From Bacteroidales bacterium (lineage in GTDB: Bacteria > Bacteroidota > Bacteroidia > Bacteroidales > P3): 48,612 nt of DNA. Below are positions 1 through 8,936 of this stretch, one piece after another; the stretch's first letter is position 1, and every line of letters begins with the position of its first letter. Both the position numbers and the translations under genes were made by a program. Location: positions 1 through 48,612 of the forward strand of contig JAFROL010000005.1 in the NCBI GenBank assembly GCA_017429685.1. Direction: 5' to 3'. The notes beneath the pieces are model-generated. The model searched no databases and had not been told where the DNA came from. It saw nothing but the letters and a program-made list of their open reading frames with translations.

Positions 1-158
1 AAAACGTATTTGTCTTGATTCATATGCAGGGATTATCCTGCAAAGATACAAATTCAAATCGTCGCGCACGAAAAATCTCTACAAATAACTAACTCACAAT
101 AATTTCAAAGAACTTTCACTGATTTTTAGTGGACAGCAATGTTCGGATATCTAAAAAT

Positions 159-185
159 AGTCGGGGCGGGTTGTCCGCCCCGACT
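159..185. repeat. GC-rich 11-bp hairpin (REP-like or terminator)
   Basis: AGTCGGGGCGG at 159-169 is the exact reverse complement of CCGCCCCGACT at 175-185, with a five-base loop. It lies about 190 bases downstream of the efflux operon's last stop codon on the minus strand. No T tract follows on either strand, so a REP-like element is as likely as an intrinsic terminator. Confidence 0.6.
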
Positions 186-290
186 GGGGTTATTAATCAA
201 GATTCAATTAAAGGTCACTTCTAAAACATTATTATTTTGAACACGAATTATGTCCCGCAGACATCGCAGAAATTGCAGAAATTTTCGAAC

Positions 291-375
291 TTTAACCTTA
301 ACTCTAACCTTAACCGGCTGCCGCATTACAGATTGCTGGAAACATTCTGAAGTTAAGGTTAACGTCAACGTTTAC
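291..375. repeat. TTAACC-type repeat with inverted arms
   Basis: TTAACCTTAACT at 292-303 is exactly inverted as AGTTAAGGTTAA at 351-362. The interior holds GGCTGCCGCAT, which also occurs in the composite repeat near 8849. The element ends a few bases from the stop codon of the last efflux permease, and it resembles the arms of the composite repeats found further right. Confidence 0.55.
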
Positions 376-377
376 AA

Positions 378-2756
378 TCATTCTTTTTTCAGTTCCGTTG
401 CGGGATTGGTGCGGACTGCTTTGAGCACTTGCGACAGGACGGCAAGAACCGAAAAGGCAAGCACGACAAGCACTGCGACAATAAAGACCCAGCCATAGTT
501 TTCGACGCGGTAGGGGAATTGTTGCATATAGCGACGAGCGGCCACAACCGCCAAGGGTATGCCTATGCAGCAAGCTATAGCCACCAACAGCATATATTGC
601 TGCACGTTGCGCCACACTTCACCTTGCATTTCGGCTCCGAAGACTTTGCGAATGGCTATCTGACGGGTATTCTCTTCTGCAAAGTAGGTGCTCATTGCCA
701 GAAGGCCCAGCAGGGAAATCAGCATCGCTATGAGGGCAAAGAGCTCGACGATACGTGTAGTCTTGAGCAAAGGAGCGAGTTGCTTTTTGCTTATCTCTTT
801 CAAGAAACCGTATGTCCAGATAGGCTCTTCGACCCCAAAGGCTTGCAGACGGTAGTCGCGGTAAGCCTGGAGTATGGCCTCGGAAAAGGACTCGTCTTCG
901 CCCGTGGTGCCAATGAGCAGACAGTTGGCCCAGATGAGTTCTTCGGTATTGGTGACGAGGACAGCTCCGGTGGAACCGTAATTGGCTTGGTTGGCAGCCG
1001 TCGTGGGGAAATCGTGGACAATGCCACCGATGAACTCAGGCTGGGTGCCGTTCATTTTTATTCGGCGGGGAAATACCGTAGAGGTGTCGGAGATCCCAGC
1101 TGCGCGGAAAGCACTTCGGCTCATCCAGAGCGAATGTACAAGGGGATGGCCGAAGTCTTCCTCGACCTCGAATCCAAGCAGTTGGAAATAAGTGGGGTCG
1201 CAAAGGATGAGGGGCATATCCACATTATGTTCTTCGTCCACCCTGATGCCCATTTGCATATTAATGTGTCCGGGGATGCCGCGTCCTACACCGACTTTAG
1301 TCACGAAAGGCAGTTGCTCCACTTTGTCCTTGAAGAGCTTCATCTGGTCGTAGTTCTGGGCCGAATATTCGATGTAGTAAAGGTTTTCGGTGGCCGAATG
1401 CGCAGGTCGTGACAGCATATAATGCATCTGAATCTCCATCAGAAGCGCCATGGCGATAAGGAATACCGAAAGGATGTTCTGAATTGCGATGAAGACTTTG
1501 CTCAACACCATTTTGTTGCGGCGACGCAGCGTGCCTTTGACGACATCGATGGGCTGACAGCCCGACGCAACAAGGGCAGGAAACAGCCCGTTAACGACCC
1601 CCAGCACCAGTACACCGGCAATGTACGCTATGATATATTGAAGTGTCATCATAAAGGAGAGTTTGACACCGGTGCCACCGTTGTCGGATAGCAGGTCTTC
1701 ATCATTGGAAACCAAGCTATTCACTATGGGAACCATGAGGTCGGCCAGAAGAAGTGCCACAGCAAAACAAACGGCGGTGAATGCCACCGATTCGCCGATG
1801 TACCTGCACAGTATATGGGTCTTGCTGGCCCCTATCAGACGGCGGGTGGCCATCTCCTTGGCCCTTTTTCCGGTAAGGGCCAAACTGAGATTCACATAGT
1901 TGAAAATGGCCGAGAGCAGCAGAAGAAACGCGACAATAGTCAGCAGCCGAAGCATCTGGACATTGCCACAGCGGAAGAGTCCGTTACTGTCCGTTTGGGA
2001 GAAAAAAGCCTCGTCCATTCGGAACGCACGCCACGACTCTACCTTGTCTGCTCCCCAGGGAGAATCATAGTTTTTGTGCAGAAGGGACTTGACTTTCGAC
2101 TGCACATCGTCCGGGTCCGCGTCTTCGCGGATGCGGAACCAGGTGGTGTAGTTGCCGATGCTGCCAAATTCTTTGCTCGCGCCAGCCTGCTCACTTCCCG
2201 AAATATTGGTAATCACCTCGAATGGCAAGAAGAAGGTGCGGTCGAAGTCGGCATATACACCCTTGATGGTGCGGTCTGATTCATCCAAATTCAAGACTTT
2301 GCCAACAAGGTTTTCTCCATCCTTCGCGAGCCTCTCTGCCAGCGACTTGCTGATGAGGACATCGCTTTCGCCGACAAAATCTTCTATATTCCCTTCTATT
2401 AACTTATACTGTGGAAACACCCTGAAGAAGTCGGCATCGGCCTCCATCCCAAAGGAGAGGAACACCTCATCCCCATTACGGATTATGGGTTGGTCCAGGA
2501 CACTCAAATGCGTGACGGCATCAACCTCCGGAATATTCGCCTCCAGTTCCTCCTTGTCCCAATATGTGAGACCCATAAAATCATCGTTGCCCAAAACGAA
2601 GGTTCGTTTCCAGTCGGGCGATTCGTGTGCCACCTGATACTGCTGCACCACGTAGCTGCCAATCAGAATCACGAACGCAAGGCTCACGGCCAGTCCCAAA
2701 GCCTGAATGGAGGCATAGAGTTTGTTGCGCGAGAGGAATTTGAGGTAACTTTTCAT
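378..2756 (-). CDS. FtsX/MacB-like ABC transporter permease (distal)
   Basis: Inner-membrane permease of an ABC exporter, 792 aa. The start is the ATG at 2756 (MKSYLKFLSRNKL), 11 bases after the ATPase stop; the longer open frame upstream overlaps the ATPase gene and is Arg/His-rich out-of-frame sequence. The layout is that of duplicated FtsX/MacB permeases: a helix at about residues 14-36, a MacB-type periplasmic domain, three helices, then another helix, a second periplasmic domain and three C-terminal helices. ENTRQIAIRKVFGAE before the seventh helix matches the FtsX cytoplasmic motif. It is the last gene of a tolC-macA-permease-ATPase-permease operon and probably works with the ATPase just upstream. 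The substrate (drug, peptide or lipid) cannot be read from the sequence. Confidence 0.88.
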   Translation of the reverse strand: MKSYLKFLSRNKLYASIQALGLAVSLAFVILIGSYVVQQYQVAHESPDWKRTFVLGNDDFMGLTYWDKEELEANIPEVDAVTHLSVLDQPIIRNGDEVFLSFGMEADADFFRVFPQYKLIEGNIEDFVGESDVLISKSLAERLAKDGENLVGKVLNLDESDRTIKGVYADFDRTFFLPFEVITNISGSEQAGASKEFGSIGNYTTWFRIREDADPDDVQSKVKSLLHKNYDSPWGADKVESWRAFRMDEAFFSQTDSNGLFRCGNVQMLRLLTIVAFLLLLSAIFNYVNLSLALTGKRAKEMATRRLIGASKTHILCRYIGESVAFTAVCFAVALLLADLMVPIVNSLVSNDEDLLSDNGGTGVKLSFMMTLQYIIAYIAGVLVLGVVNGLFPALVASGCQPIDVVKGTLRRRNKMVLSKVFIAIQNILSVFLIAMALLMEIQMHYMLSRPAHSATENLYYIEYSAQNYDQMKLFKDKVEQLPFVTKVGVGRGIPGHINMQMGIRVDEEHNVDMPLILCDPTYFQLLGFEVEEDFGHPLVHSLWMSRSAFRAAGISDTSTVFPRRIKMNGTQPEFIGGIVHDFPTTAANQANYGSTGAVLVTNTEELIWANCLLIGTTGEDESFSEAILQAYRDYRLQAFGVEEPIWTYGFLKEISKKQLAPLLKTTRIVELFALIAMLISLLGLLAMSTYFAEENTRQIAIRKVFGAEMQGEVWRNVQQYMLLVAIACCIGIPLAVVAARRYMQQFPYRVENYGWVFIVAVLVVLAFSVLAVLSQVLKAVRTNPATELKKE

Positions 2757-2767
2757 TCTGTTGCTTT

Positions 2768-3448
2768 CTACAGTTCGTTCTTCAAGTCGTTGACTATCTG
2801 GCCGTCGAAGAGGTCGATGGTGCGCTGGGCGATGGCGGCGTCTTTGGGGCTGTGGGTGACCATAACGATGGTGGTGCCTTCGGCGTTGAGTTCGGTGAGG
2901 AGGCTCATCACTTCGCGGCCGTTCTTGCTGTCGAGGTTGCCGGTGGGCTCGTCGGCAAGGATGAGCTTGGGACGGCACACACAGGCGCGGGCGATGGCCA
3001 CGCGCTGCTGCTGTCCGCCGCTGAGCTGCTGCGGGAAGTGCTGGGCACGGTGGCTGATATTCATACGCTTGAGTATCGCGGTGACGCGCTCTTTGCGCTC
3101 GCGGGCACCCATATTGAGGTATTTGAGTGGCAGCTCGACGTTCTCGTAGACGTTGAGTTCGTCGATGAGGTTGAAACTCTGGAATATGAAGCCGATGTTG
3201 CCCTTGCGGAAGCGGGTGCGGTCGCGCTCTTTGAGGCCGCCCACCTCGGTGTCGCCAAACCAGTAGTGGCCGGCGGTGGGATTGTCCAGCAGGCCCAGGA
3301 TGTTGAGCAGCGTCGACTTGCCGCAGCCCGAGGGTCCCATAATGGCGACAAACTCGCCGTCTTTGATTTCAAAACTTACGCCGTTGAGCGCGATGGTTTC
3401 AATTTCTTCCGTGCGGAAGATTTTCTGGAGGTTTTCTACTTTGAGCAT
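2768..3448 (-). CDS. ABC transporter ATPase, LolD/MacB type
   Basis: Cytoplasmic nucleotide-binding subunit, 226 aa, the usual length for LolD/MacB-type ATPases. It has Walker A GPSGCGKST (about residues 36-44), the Q-loop FIFQSFNLI, signature LSGGQQQRVAIARA, Walker B LILADEPTGNLD and an H-loop in VTHS. It lies between two FtsX-like permeases and downstream of a MacA-like adaptor and TolC-like porin, so it probably powers a tripartite MacAB-TolC-type exporter. One ATPase gene for two different permeases suggests a heterodimeric permease with a shared ATPase. Close family members include LolD (lipoprotein release) and FtsE, but the adaptor and porin favour export across the envelope. Confidence 0.93.
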   Translation of the reverse strand: MLKVENLQKIFRTEEIETIALNGVSFEIKDGEFVAIMGPSGCGKSTLLNILGLLDNPTAGHYWFGDTEVGGLKERDRTRFRKGNIGFIFQSFNLIDELNVYENVELPLKYLNMGARERKERVTAILKRMNISHRAQHFPQQLSGGQQQRVAIARACVCRPKLILADEPTGNLDSKNGREVMSLLTELNAEGTTIVMVTHSPKDAAIAQRTIDLFDGQIVNDLKNEL

Positions 3449-3450
3449 GA

Positions 3451-3494
3451 TTTATTAATTCGTTAATGTGTTAATTTGCTAATTCGTTAATTCA
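3451..3494. repeat. TTAATTCG/TTAATGTG low-complexity spacer
   Basis: This spacer between the permease stop and the ATPase start is almost entirely repeats of TTAATTCG and TTAATGTG. It uses the same words as the arms of the larger composite repeats at 7.2, 8.8, 9.5, 10.0 and 11.9 kb. Confidence 0.7.
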
Positions 3495-5909
3495 CTATTC
3501 ACTCTTTAGTACCTTTGCGGGATTGGATTTGACGGCACTCAGGCTCCGCAAAGTGACCACTGTTACGGTGACGGCCAATACTCCCAGCAGGGCTATGGCA
3601 AAGACCCAACAATACAGGGGGACACGATAGGCAAAGCCTTCCAAATAGCGATGCATAACAATGATACTGACGGGTAGGGCTATGACGAAGCTAACGATAA
3701 CAATCCATACAAACCGTGTGTTGAACATTGTAAGAATCTGCTGCACCGTAGCGCCGTGGACGCGGCGAATGCTGATTTCTTTCCGTCGGCGCTCGGTCTC
3801 GAACATCACAAGTCCAAAAACGCCCATCAGTGAGATGATGATGGCTAAGGCGGTGAACAGCGTGATTAATTGGGAGAGATTCTGTTCTTTTTGATATTGA
3901 CTTTGAAGCGTCTGGTCGAACAGTTGCACATCGAAATCGTCTGACGGGATGGAAGGGTCCAGTTCGTGCAGAGTATTCCTAATCTGCTCAATCAAGGCAG
4001 GGACATCAGCGCCAGGCACTGTGCGGACAAAGAGCGTCATACAGGGCCGCCACGGCTTTTTGCCGAAGACGTATAGCGCGAACGGCCCTACTTTGTCGCG
4101 CAGCGAGGAAAAATTGAAGTCGCTGCAGAACCCTGCAATCTCGGCAGGAGAATTGGTGTGGCCTTGGATCTGGTCGTCCAGGTGGATATCGTACATCTTT
4201 TGTGCGGTTTGGTTCAAGATGTACACTCCATTTTCGGACTGTTCGTCGGCAGGCAGGAAATTGCGGCCTTCAACGATGTCGATACCCATAAAATCCAGGA
4301 AATTCCACGATACGGGATAGCATTGCCAGTGGACATCTTCGTTTCGTAGTTTTCGGCCCCATCCCATCCGCTGGTCGATGACAAACGGACCGTCGCCCCA
4401 AGCCACATCCTTGATGGCCGGGTTGGCACGAAGCCGGATTTCGGCATCGGCGCGGTTAAAGCCGATCTTGGGGGATGTCATTGCTGTGAGCAGCTGCTCC
4501 TTGTCGAAGCCCAAATCCCTGCTGAGCATAAATTTGCGTTGTTGGTGTATGAATATGGCACATATAATCAGGACGATGGAAACAGTAAACTGCAGTCCTA
4601 TCAAGCCTGTACGAAACAGATTGCCTTTTCCCGCGGTGCCGAAGGTGCCTTTCAACGCAAAAGCGGGGTTGACAGCTGTGGCGACTATGGCCGGGTAAAG
4701 ACTTGCCGCTACCGAGACAAGCAGTGCCGAGCCTATGGTCAAAAGAACGATACCCCAATTCTGGTCGAACTGCAACGGAGCATCAATCAACGAGGCCAGG
4801 GAGGAACGACAGAAAAGCGTGACAATCAGCAAAGCAAATGCCAAAGCAATGACATTCATTACTACCGACTCGACCACCATGGACATTATCAGCTGGAAGC
4901 GGCTGCTTCCCAAAACCTTGCGTGTATTGATGCTTCGCAGGCGCAACGGCATCATTGCAAAGAAAAAGTTGATGTAGTTGATAAAGGCGATTATGAGGAC
5001 AGCCATTGCTATGGCAAGGAGGGTCATAGTGGTGGTGCGGTTGCCTGTTTTGCCTGGCACGTTGGCGTTTACGGCAAAATAGGCATCGGTGAGTTTCATC
5101 AGATGGAGTTTGAATTGCTCAACCATATTGTCAAACGTTTCTTTATCACTTTTGTCAAGTGACGACAGATCCAAGTTGTTGGAACGCGCCCAGACATCTT
5201 TCATTATAGGCAACGATGCGTCCTCAAAGTCCGTAGGGTCTGTACCTTCGTGCAGCTTCACGAAATAATGGTAGCTCCACTGACTAAAGTTTTCCAAACC
5301 ATCTTTTCCGATATTATAAAACATATCGAACGAGGCAAGGTCACTTTGTGACGGCACATCCTCGTAGATGGCCACAATGTAGGCATCATCAATGTGGAGT
5401 CCGCGCCAGTCTTCGCGCCGAAGCTTGGCGACATCGCCCACACCTACGCCGATGCGCTTGGCAGCCGACTCGGAGATGGCATAGGTGTTGCCGTCAATCC
5501 AGTTGTCCCAACTGCCAGCAACGAGTTTGAAACCAAAAACATCTTTTCCGCCATTGCTGAAGGCTCCGATTCTCACCTCAATATGCCGACCATCTTCCAT
5601 AACGATGTCGGCAGAAGGACAATTGTCGCCAATGTAGCCGCATCCGCCGCTCTCGACCTCGGGCGAAGAGGCTATGATTGCCTCTGAAATCGGACGGTTC
5701 ATCCAGCAGGAGTAGTTGTTGTCCGAAAACTGGTCTTTGACCATCATACAGTATATTCTGTCGCTGTCCTTTATCGATTTATTGTAAGTGAAGTCGTGGT
5801 GCACCTGGACAAGGATAACGTACAGCGCAGCGAAAGCCGCAGCCAGTCCAATGATGTTGAGAACAGAAGGAACCAGCGTTTTTTTATTGCTTTTAAAAAG
5901 TCTTGGCAT
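3495..5909 (-). CDS. FtsX/MacB-like ABC transporter permease (proximal)
   Basis: Inner-membrane permease of the same exporter, 804 aa, starting at MPRLFKSNKKTLV. Hydrophobic stretches give a helix near residues 14-36, a large periplasmic domain, three helices around residues 300-430, another helix with a second periplasmic domain, and three C-terminal helices. The FtsX motif RRKEISIRRVHGATVQQ precedes the penultimate helices. It is similar in layout to the 792-aa permease downstream but clearly diverged in sequence, so the two are ancient paralogues rather than a recent duplication. It sits 32 bases downstream of the MacA-like adaptor and upstream of the ATPase, in the same operon. Confidence 0.88.
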   Translation of the reverse strand: MPRLFKSNKKTLVPSVLNIIGLAAAFAALYVILVQVHHDFTYNKSIKDSDRIYCMMVKDQFSDNNYSCWMNRPISEAIIASSPEVESGGCGYIGDNCPSADIVMEDGRHIEVRIGAFSNGGKDVFGFKLVAGSWDNWIDGNTYAISESAAKRIGVGVGDVAKLRREDWRGLHIDDAYIVAIYEDVPSQSDLASFDMFYNIGKDGLENFSQWSYHYFVKLHEGTDPTDFEDASLPIMKDVWARSNNLDLSSLDKSDKETFDNMVEQFKLHLMKLTDAYFAVNANVPGKTGNRTTTMTLLAIAMAVLIIAFINYINFFFAMMPLRLRSINTRKVLGSSRFQLIMSMVVESVVMNVIALAFALLIVTLFCRSSLASLIDAPLQFDQNWGIVLLTIGSALLVSVAASLYPAIVATAVNPAFALKGTFGTAGKGNLFRTGLIGLQFTVSIVLIICAIFIHQQRKFMLSRDLGFDKEQLLTAMTSPKIGFNRADAEIRLRANPAIKDVAWGDGPFVIDQRMGWGRKLRNEDVHWQCYPVSWNFLDFMGIDIVEGRNFLPADEQSENGVYILNQTAQKMYDIHLDDQIQGHTNSPAEIAGFCSDFNFSSLRDKVGPFALYVFGKKPWRPCMTLFVRTVPGADVPALIEQIRNTLHELDPSIPSDDFDVQLFDQTLQSQYQKEQNLSQLITLFTALAIIISLMGVFGLVMFETERRRKEISIRRVHGATVQQILTMFNTRFVWIVIVSFVIALPVSIIVMHRYLEGFAYRVPLYCWVFAIALLGVLAVTVTVVTLRSLSAVKSNPAKVLKSE

Positions 5910-5941
5910 ATTTTTAATGTGTTAATATGTTTTCGTCTTTG

Positions 5942-7198
5942 TTAATCTATTATCAGCACCTCGCTTTCGCCGTAGTGGTCGTAGCTGCCGGTGAGGACTT
6001 TCTCGCCGGGGCGGAGGCCTTCGAGGACTTCGTAATACTGCGGGTTCTGGCGGCCGATGCTGATGGTGCGCTTTTCGGCACGGTGGGGGTCGGTGAGGAC
6101 GTAGATCCACTTGCCACCGGTGTGCTGGTAGAAGCTGCCGCGAGGGATGAGGAGGGCCTCTTCGCTCTGGCCCAGCTGCAGGTTGAGGTAGTAGGTCTGT
6201 CCGGCGCGGATGTTGTCGGGAATGGTGTCGCCGAAGAGGAAGTCAGCCTTGAACTTGCCGTCGCGCACGTCGGGATAGACCTTGCGAAGGCGGGCGCTGT
6301 AGTGCTGCTCCTGCCGGTCGAAGGTGGCGCGGAGGCCTGCGGTGACGCGGTCGATGTAGTGCTCGTCTATCTGGGCTTGAATCTTGTAGCTGTCGAGGTT
6401 GTTGATCTGGCCGATGGCGGCACCGGGGTTGATGTTCTGCCCCAGCACGACGTCGAGGAGGCCTATCTGTCCGTCGATGGGAGCCTTGACGCTGAGGTTC
6501 TCCTTGCGGCGGCGTATCATGGCCATATTGAGGCGCATATTGCTCAGATTGTCGCGCAGCTGCTGCAGCTCTTCGCTGCGGTACAGGCTGTCCTGCCGCT
6601 CACGCTCGCTGACCACCTCCAGTTTGTCGCAGGCCAGCTGATAGTCCTCTTGCGCTTTGAGGTATTCCTCGCGGGCGATGAGGTGCTCGTCCCAGAGCTG
6701 CTGGCTGCTCTCGTAGGCCCGTTTGGCGCGGCGCACTTCGACCTGTAGGGCCAGTCGTTCCTGACGGACGGAGAGTTTCTGCTGCTGCATACTGATAAGG
6801 GTGTTGCGGAGGATGTTTTCTTTCTCGGCCAACTCGGCTTCGGCGTTGAGTATTTGCAGGTCGAGGTTTTCGTTGCTCAGTATGAGTATAACGTCGCCAG
6901 CCTTCACCTTAGTGCCCTCCTCGGCCACAATCTGCTGGACGATGCCGCCCTCGGTGGGGCTCAGCTGCACAGATGTCATCGGCATAACGGTGCCGCTGAC
7001 GCGGATGTAGTCGTCGAAGTCGGCGCGGAGGACTGTGCTGACGGTGAGTGCGTCGCCGCTGATGCGCTGTGTGCTGCTGTGTGGCCGCACGATGAGGAAG
7101 AGGATAAAGGCGGCCAGCAGCGCCGCTCCCCAGTAGGGAATGGCTTTTCGTGTGAAGGCCCTGCGGAGGCCTTTTTTCTTTTCTATTTGTATGTCCAT
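5942..7198 (-). CDS. MacA/HlyD-like periplasmic adaptor subunit
   Basis: Membrane-fusion protein, 418 aa, bridging the inner-membrane ABC transporter and the TolC-like porin. A basic cytoplasmic N-terminus precedes one transmembrane helix (about residues 24-41, ALLAAFILFLIV). A biotinyl-lipoyl-like domain follows (GGIVQQIVAEEGTKVKAGD), then a long Glu/Gln-rich coiled coil (about 110-230), the second lipoyl half (SVKAPIDGQIGLLDVVLGQ) and a beta-barrel/MacA-like C-terminal part with GRQNPQYYEVLEGLRPGEKVL. It lies between the porin gene and the permeases. Family, order and length all fit MacA. A HlyD-type adaptor for another substrate cannot be excluded. Confidence 0.9.
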   Translation of the reverse strand: MDIQIEKKKGLRRAFTRKAIPYWGAALLAAFILFLIVRPHSSTQRISGDALTVSTVLRADFDDYIRVSGTVMPMTSVQLSPTEGGIVQQIVAEEGTKVKAGDVILILSNENLDLQILNAEAELAEKENILRNTLISMQQQKLSVRQERLALQVEVRRAKRAYESSQQLWDEHLIAREEYLKAQEDYQLACDKLEVVSERERQDSLYRSEELQQLRDNLSNMRLNMAMIRRRKENLSVKAPIDGQIGLLDVVLGQNINPGAAIGQINNLDSYKIQAQIDEHYIDRVTAGLRATFDRQEQHYSARLRKVYPDVRDGKFKADFLFGDTIPDNIRAGQTYYLNLQLGQSEEALLIPRGSFYQHTGGKWIYVLTDPHRAEKRTISIGRQNPQYYEVLEGLRPGEKVLTGSYDHYGESEVLIID

Positions 7199-7202
7199 AA
7201 TA

Positions 7203-7282
7203 TGTTAATTCGTTAATGTGTTAATTCGTTAATGTGTTAGTAGGCTGACGCGGTCGTTTTGTTAATTTGTTATTCCGTTATC
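7203..7282. repeat. Composite repeat: TTAAT arm plus GCTGACGCGG core
   Basis: Tandem GTTAATTCGTTAATGT words lead into TAGGCTGACGCGG, followed by more GTTAAT words. The core word GCTGACGCGG and the arms recur at 9.5, 10.0 and 11.9 kb. It separates the porin and adaptor genes. Confidence 0.7.
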
Positions 7283-7306
7283 TTGATATAACGACATATC
7301 GAATTT

Positions 7307-8662
7307 TTATATGAGTTCTCCAGTTAGATAATAATTGAGTTGGTGCTGTTTCAGCTGCAGTTGGAGCAGGGCGTTAATGTTGTCAGCTTCGGCGGTGAGG
7401 AACGACTGCGAGGCGGTCTGGTATTCGATGGCGTTGATAAGCCCCAGCGCGTACTGTCGCTGCGCGAGGAGGAAAGCCTGATGCTTCACTTCGGCCATCC
7501 GCGCGGCCTGGCGCGCGGCGGCTTGGGCTGTCGCCACCTCGTCGCGCGCTCGGCAGAGGGCGTTGTCGCGTTCGCGCTGAGCTTGTTCGAGACGCGCTTG
7601 CGCCCTTGACACTTCGTTCTTGCTCTTGTTGAGAGCCAGACTGCGCTGTCCCTTGCTGTAGATGGGGATGCTCAGCGTGAGCTGCACATACTCGCCGCCG
7701 TTGTTTTTCCATTGCTCGCGGAAAGGCAGAGGCTGATAGCCCTCCATATCGGGATAGGTGTAGTAGGTGGTGGACCAGCCCGCATTAAGCGACAGCGACG
7801 GCGACCAGGCGCTGCGGGCCTGCCGCAACTGCAGCTGGGCCTGACGGAGATGGGCCTTGGCAATTTGCACAGAAGGAAGGACAAAATGGTTTTCGTTTTC
7901 GTTTTCGTTATCGTTATCGTTATCGTTATCGTTATCGTTATCGTTTTTCGTTATCGTTTTCGTTATCGTTTTCGTTATCGACAGGCTGCTGTCGGCGGGC
8001 CAGCACATGGTCTCTTTGAGGGTGAGCAGTGCCTGCGCCAACTGTCCTTGGGCTTGCGTCAGCTGGAATTGGCGCTGGGCCTGTTCGGACTCCATTTGCA
8101 CCACGTCGGCGTGCCCCTTGCGTCCCAGTGCCTCTTCGCGCTGGGCCTTAAGGAGGGCACTGTCGGCAGTGGCTGCCTGCTGTCGCAGTACCTCGACGAG
8201 TCGGTCGTAGTAGACCACCTGGTAGTAGGCCTCCATCGTGGCCAGGCGCACCTTGTCGGCGGTCTGCTGCTCCTGGCTGAGCCCCATCTGCTGCTGCACT
8301 TTGGCCATACGCAGTCTGCTGATGGCTTGGAAACCGTCGAACAGCGTGATGCCCGCCGACAGCGAGTAGCCGTTGTGGAAAGTGGTGAAGTCGGTGTAGG
8401 TGTTGGTTTCGGGGTCCAGGTTGCGGCCGTATTGGTTGTAGGCATAGCTTTGTGCGCTGACGCTGGGCGTGAAGGCGCCAAGGAAGGCCTGCACCCTTTC
8501 GGCACGTTCGTCGCTGCGGTCGGCGGCGGAGAGGCGCATCTCGGTGGAGTGGCCTACGGCGTAGTCCATACAGGCCGAGAGGCTCATCGGTTGCCCGTGG
8601 AGTGCGCTGCAGCCGAGGGTGAGGCAAATCAGAAGGATCGGTATTGTTTTACGGCGGATCAT
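7307..8662 (-). CDS. TolC-family outer-membrane efflux protein
   Basis: Outer-membrane channel of the tripartite exporter, 451 aa. It begins with a signal peptide (about residues 1-24, ILLICLTLGCSALHG) and contains two TolC-type repeats rich in Ala, Gln and Glu with long coiled-coil helices (for example RVQAFLGAFTPSVSAQ and the C-terminal AEADNINALLQLQLKQHQLNYYLTGELI). It is the first gene of the efflux operon. Odd feature: a simple-sequence hexamer repeat at 7889-7980 encodes a K-T-I-T stretch followed by an N-D and N-E stretch at about residues 228-258, between the two TolC halves. The change of peptide register shows that a one-base indel happened inside the repeat. Confidence 0.9.
   Translation of the reverse strand: MIRRKTIPILLICLTLGCSALHGQPMSLSACMDYAVGHSTEMRLSAADRSDERAERVQAFLGAFTPSVSAQSYAYNQYGRNLDPETNTYTDFTTFHNGYSLSAGITLFDGFQAISRLRMAKVQQQMGLSQEQQTADKVRLATMEAYYQVVYYDRLVEVLRQQAATADSALLKAQREEALGRKGHADVVQMESEQAQRQFQLTQAQGQLAQALLTLKETMCWPADSSLSITKTITKTITKNDNDNDNDNDNDNENENENHFVLPSVQIAKAHLRQAQLQLRQARSAWSPSLSLNAGWSTTYYTYPDMEGYQPLPFREQWKNNGGEYVQLTLSIPIYSKGQRSLALNKSKNEVSRAQARLEQAQRERDNALCRARDEVATAQAAARQAARMAEVKHQAFLLAQRQYALGLINAIEYQTASQSFLTAEADNINALLQLQLKQHQLNYYLTGELI
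7889..7980. repeat. CGTTAT/CGTTTT hexamer microsatellite inside the TolC gene
   Basis: About 15 tandem copies of CGTTAT or CGTTTT (plus strand). The 6-base phase is broken once by a seven-base unit (CGTTTTT) near 7943-7949. On the coding strand the repeat reads ATA ACG AAA ACG before this point and AAC GAT after it, so the frame moved but stayed open. Confidence 0.92.
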
Positions 8663-8817
8663 TTGTTGTTTAAGGAATGCTTTGGTTAAAAAAATGATTA
8701 CATTTTAACCATAACAAGAACCGTGCCAAAAACAATACTGATTTGATTTCCAAAGATTTCAAGAAACCCAATTGGAACAAAAGTGTAAAATTTCTTTACA
8801 GAAGTGTAAAGAGAATG

Positions 8818-8936
8818 CGTTAATTCGTGAATTCGTTAATGTGTTAGTGGCTGCCGCATCAAAGGAGCAAAAAACGGAAAGCGGAGAGCCCTAACGCGGT
8901 AGCCAGCTTTCCGTTTTCCGTTCTCCGCTTTCCGTT
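8818..8936. repeat. Composite repeat with heptamer runs
   Basis: A TTAATTCG/TTAATGTG arm, then GTGGCTGCCGCATC, then ACGGAAAGCGGAGAGC, then CTAACGCGGTAGCCAGC, then CTTTCCGTTTTCCGTTCTCC. The last run is the reverse complement of the preceding one, so the element can fold on itself. It reaches the stop codon of the acetyltransferase gene. Bases 8663-8817 upstream of the porin start hold no gene. Confidence 0.75.

Larger units (their letters stand above)
1..377. other. Gene-free left edge with hairpin and TTAAC repeat
   Basis: No convincing gene is seen in this stretch. It holds a possible minus-strand promoter box (CAAAGATA at 41-48, reverse complement TATCTTTG) for a gene beyond the left edge, a strong GC-rich hairpin at 159-185, and a TTAACC-type repeat with inverted arms at 291-375. 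The short open frames here are low-complexity and have no recognisable product. Confidence 0.6.

Noticed and set aside
291-314. Telomere-like TTAACC repeat as a chromosome end
   Set aside because: It is short, internal to a bacterial chromosome segment, and belongs to an inverted-repeat structure.
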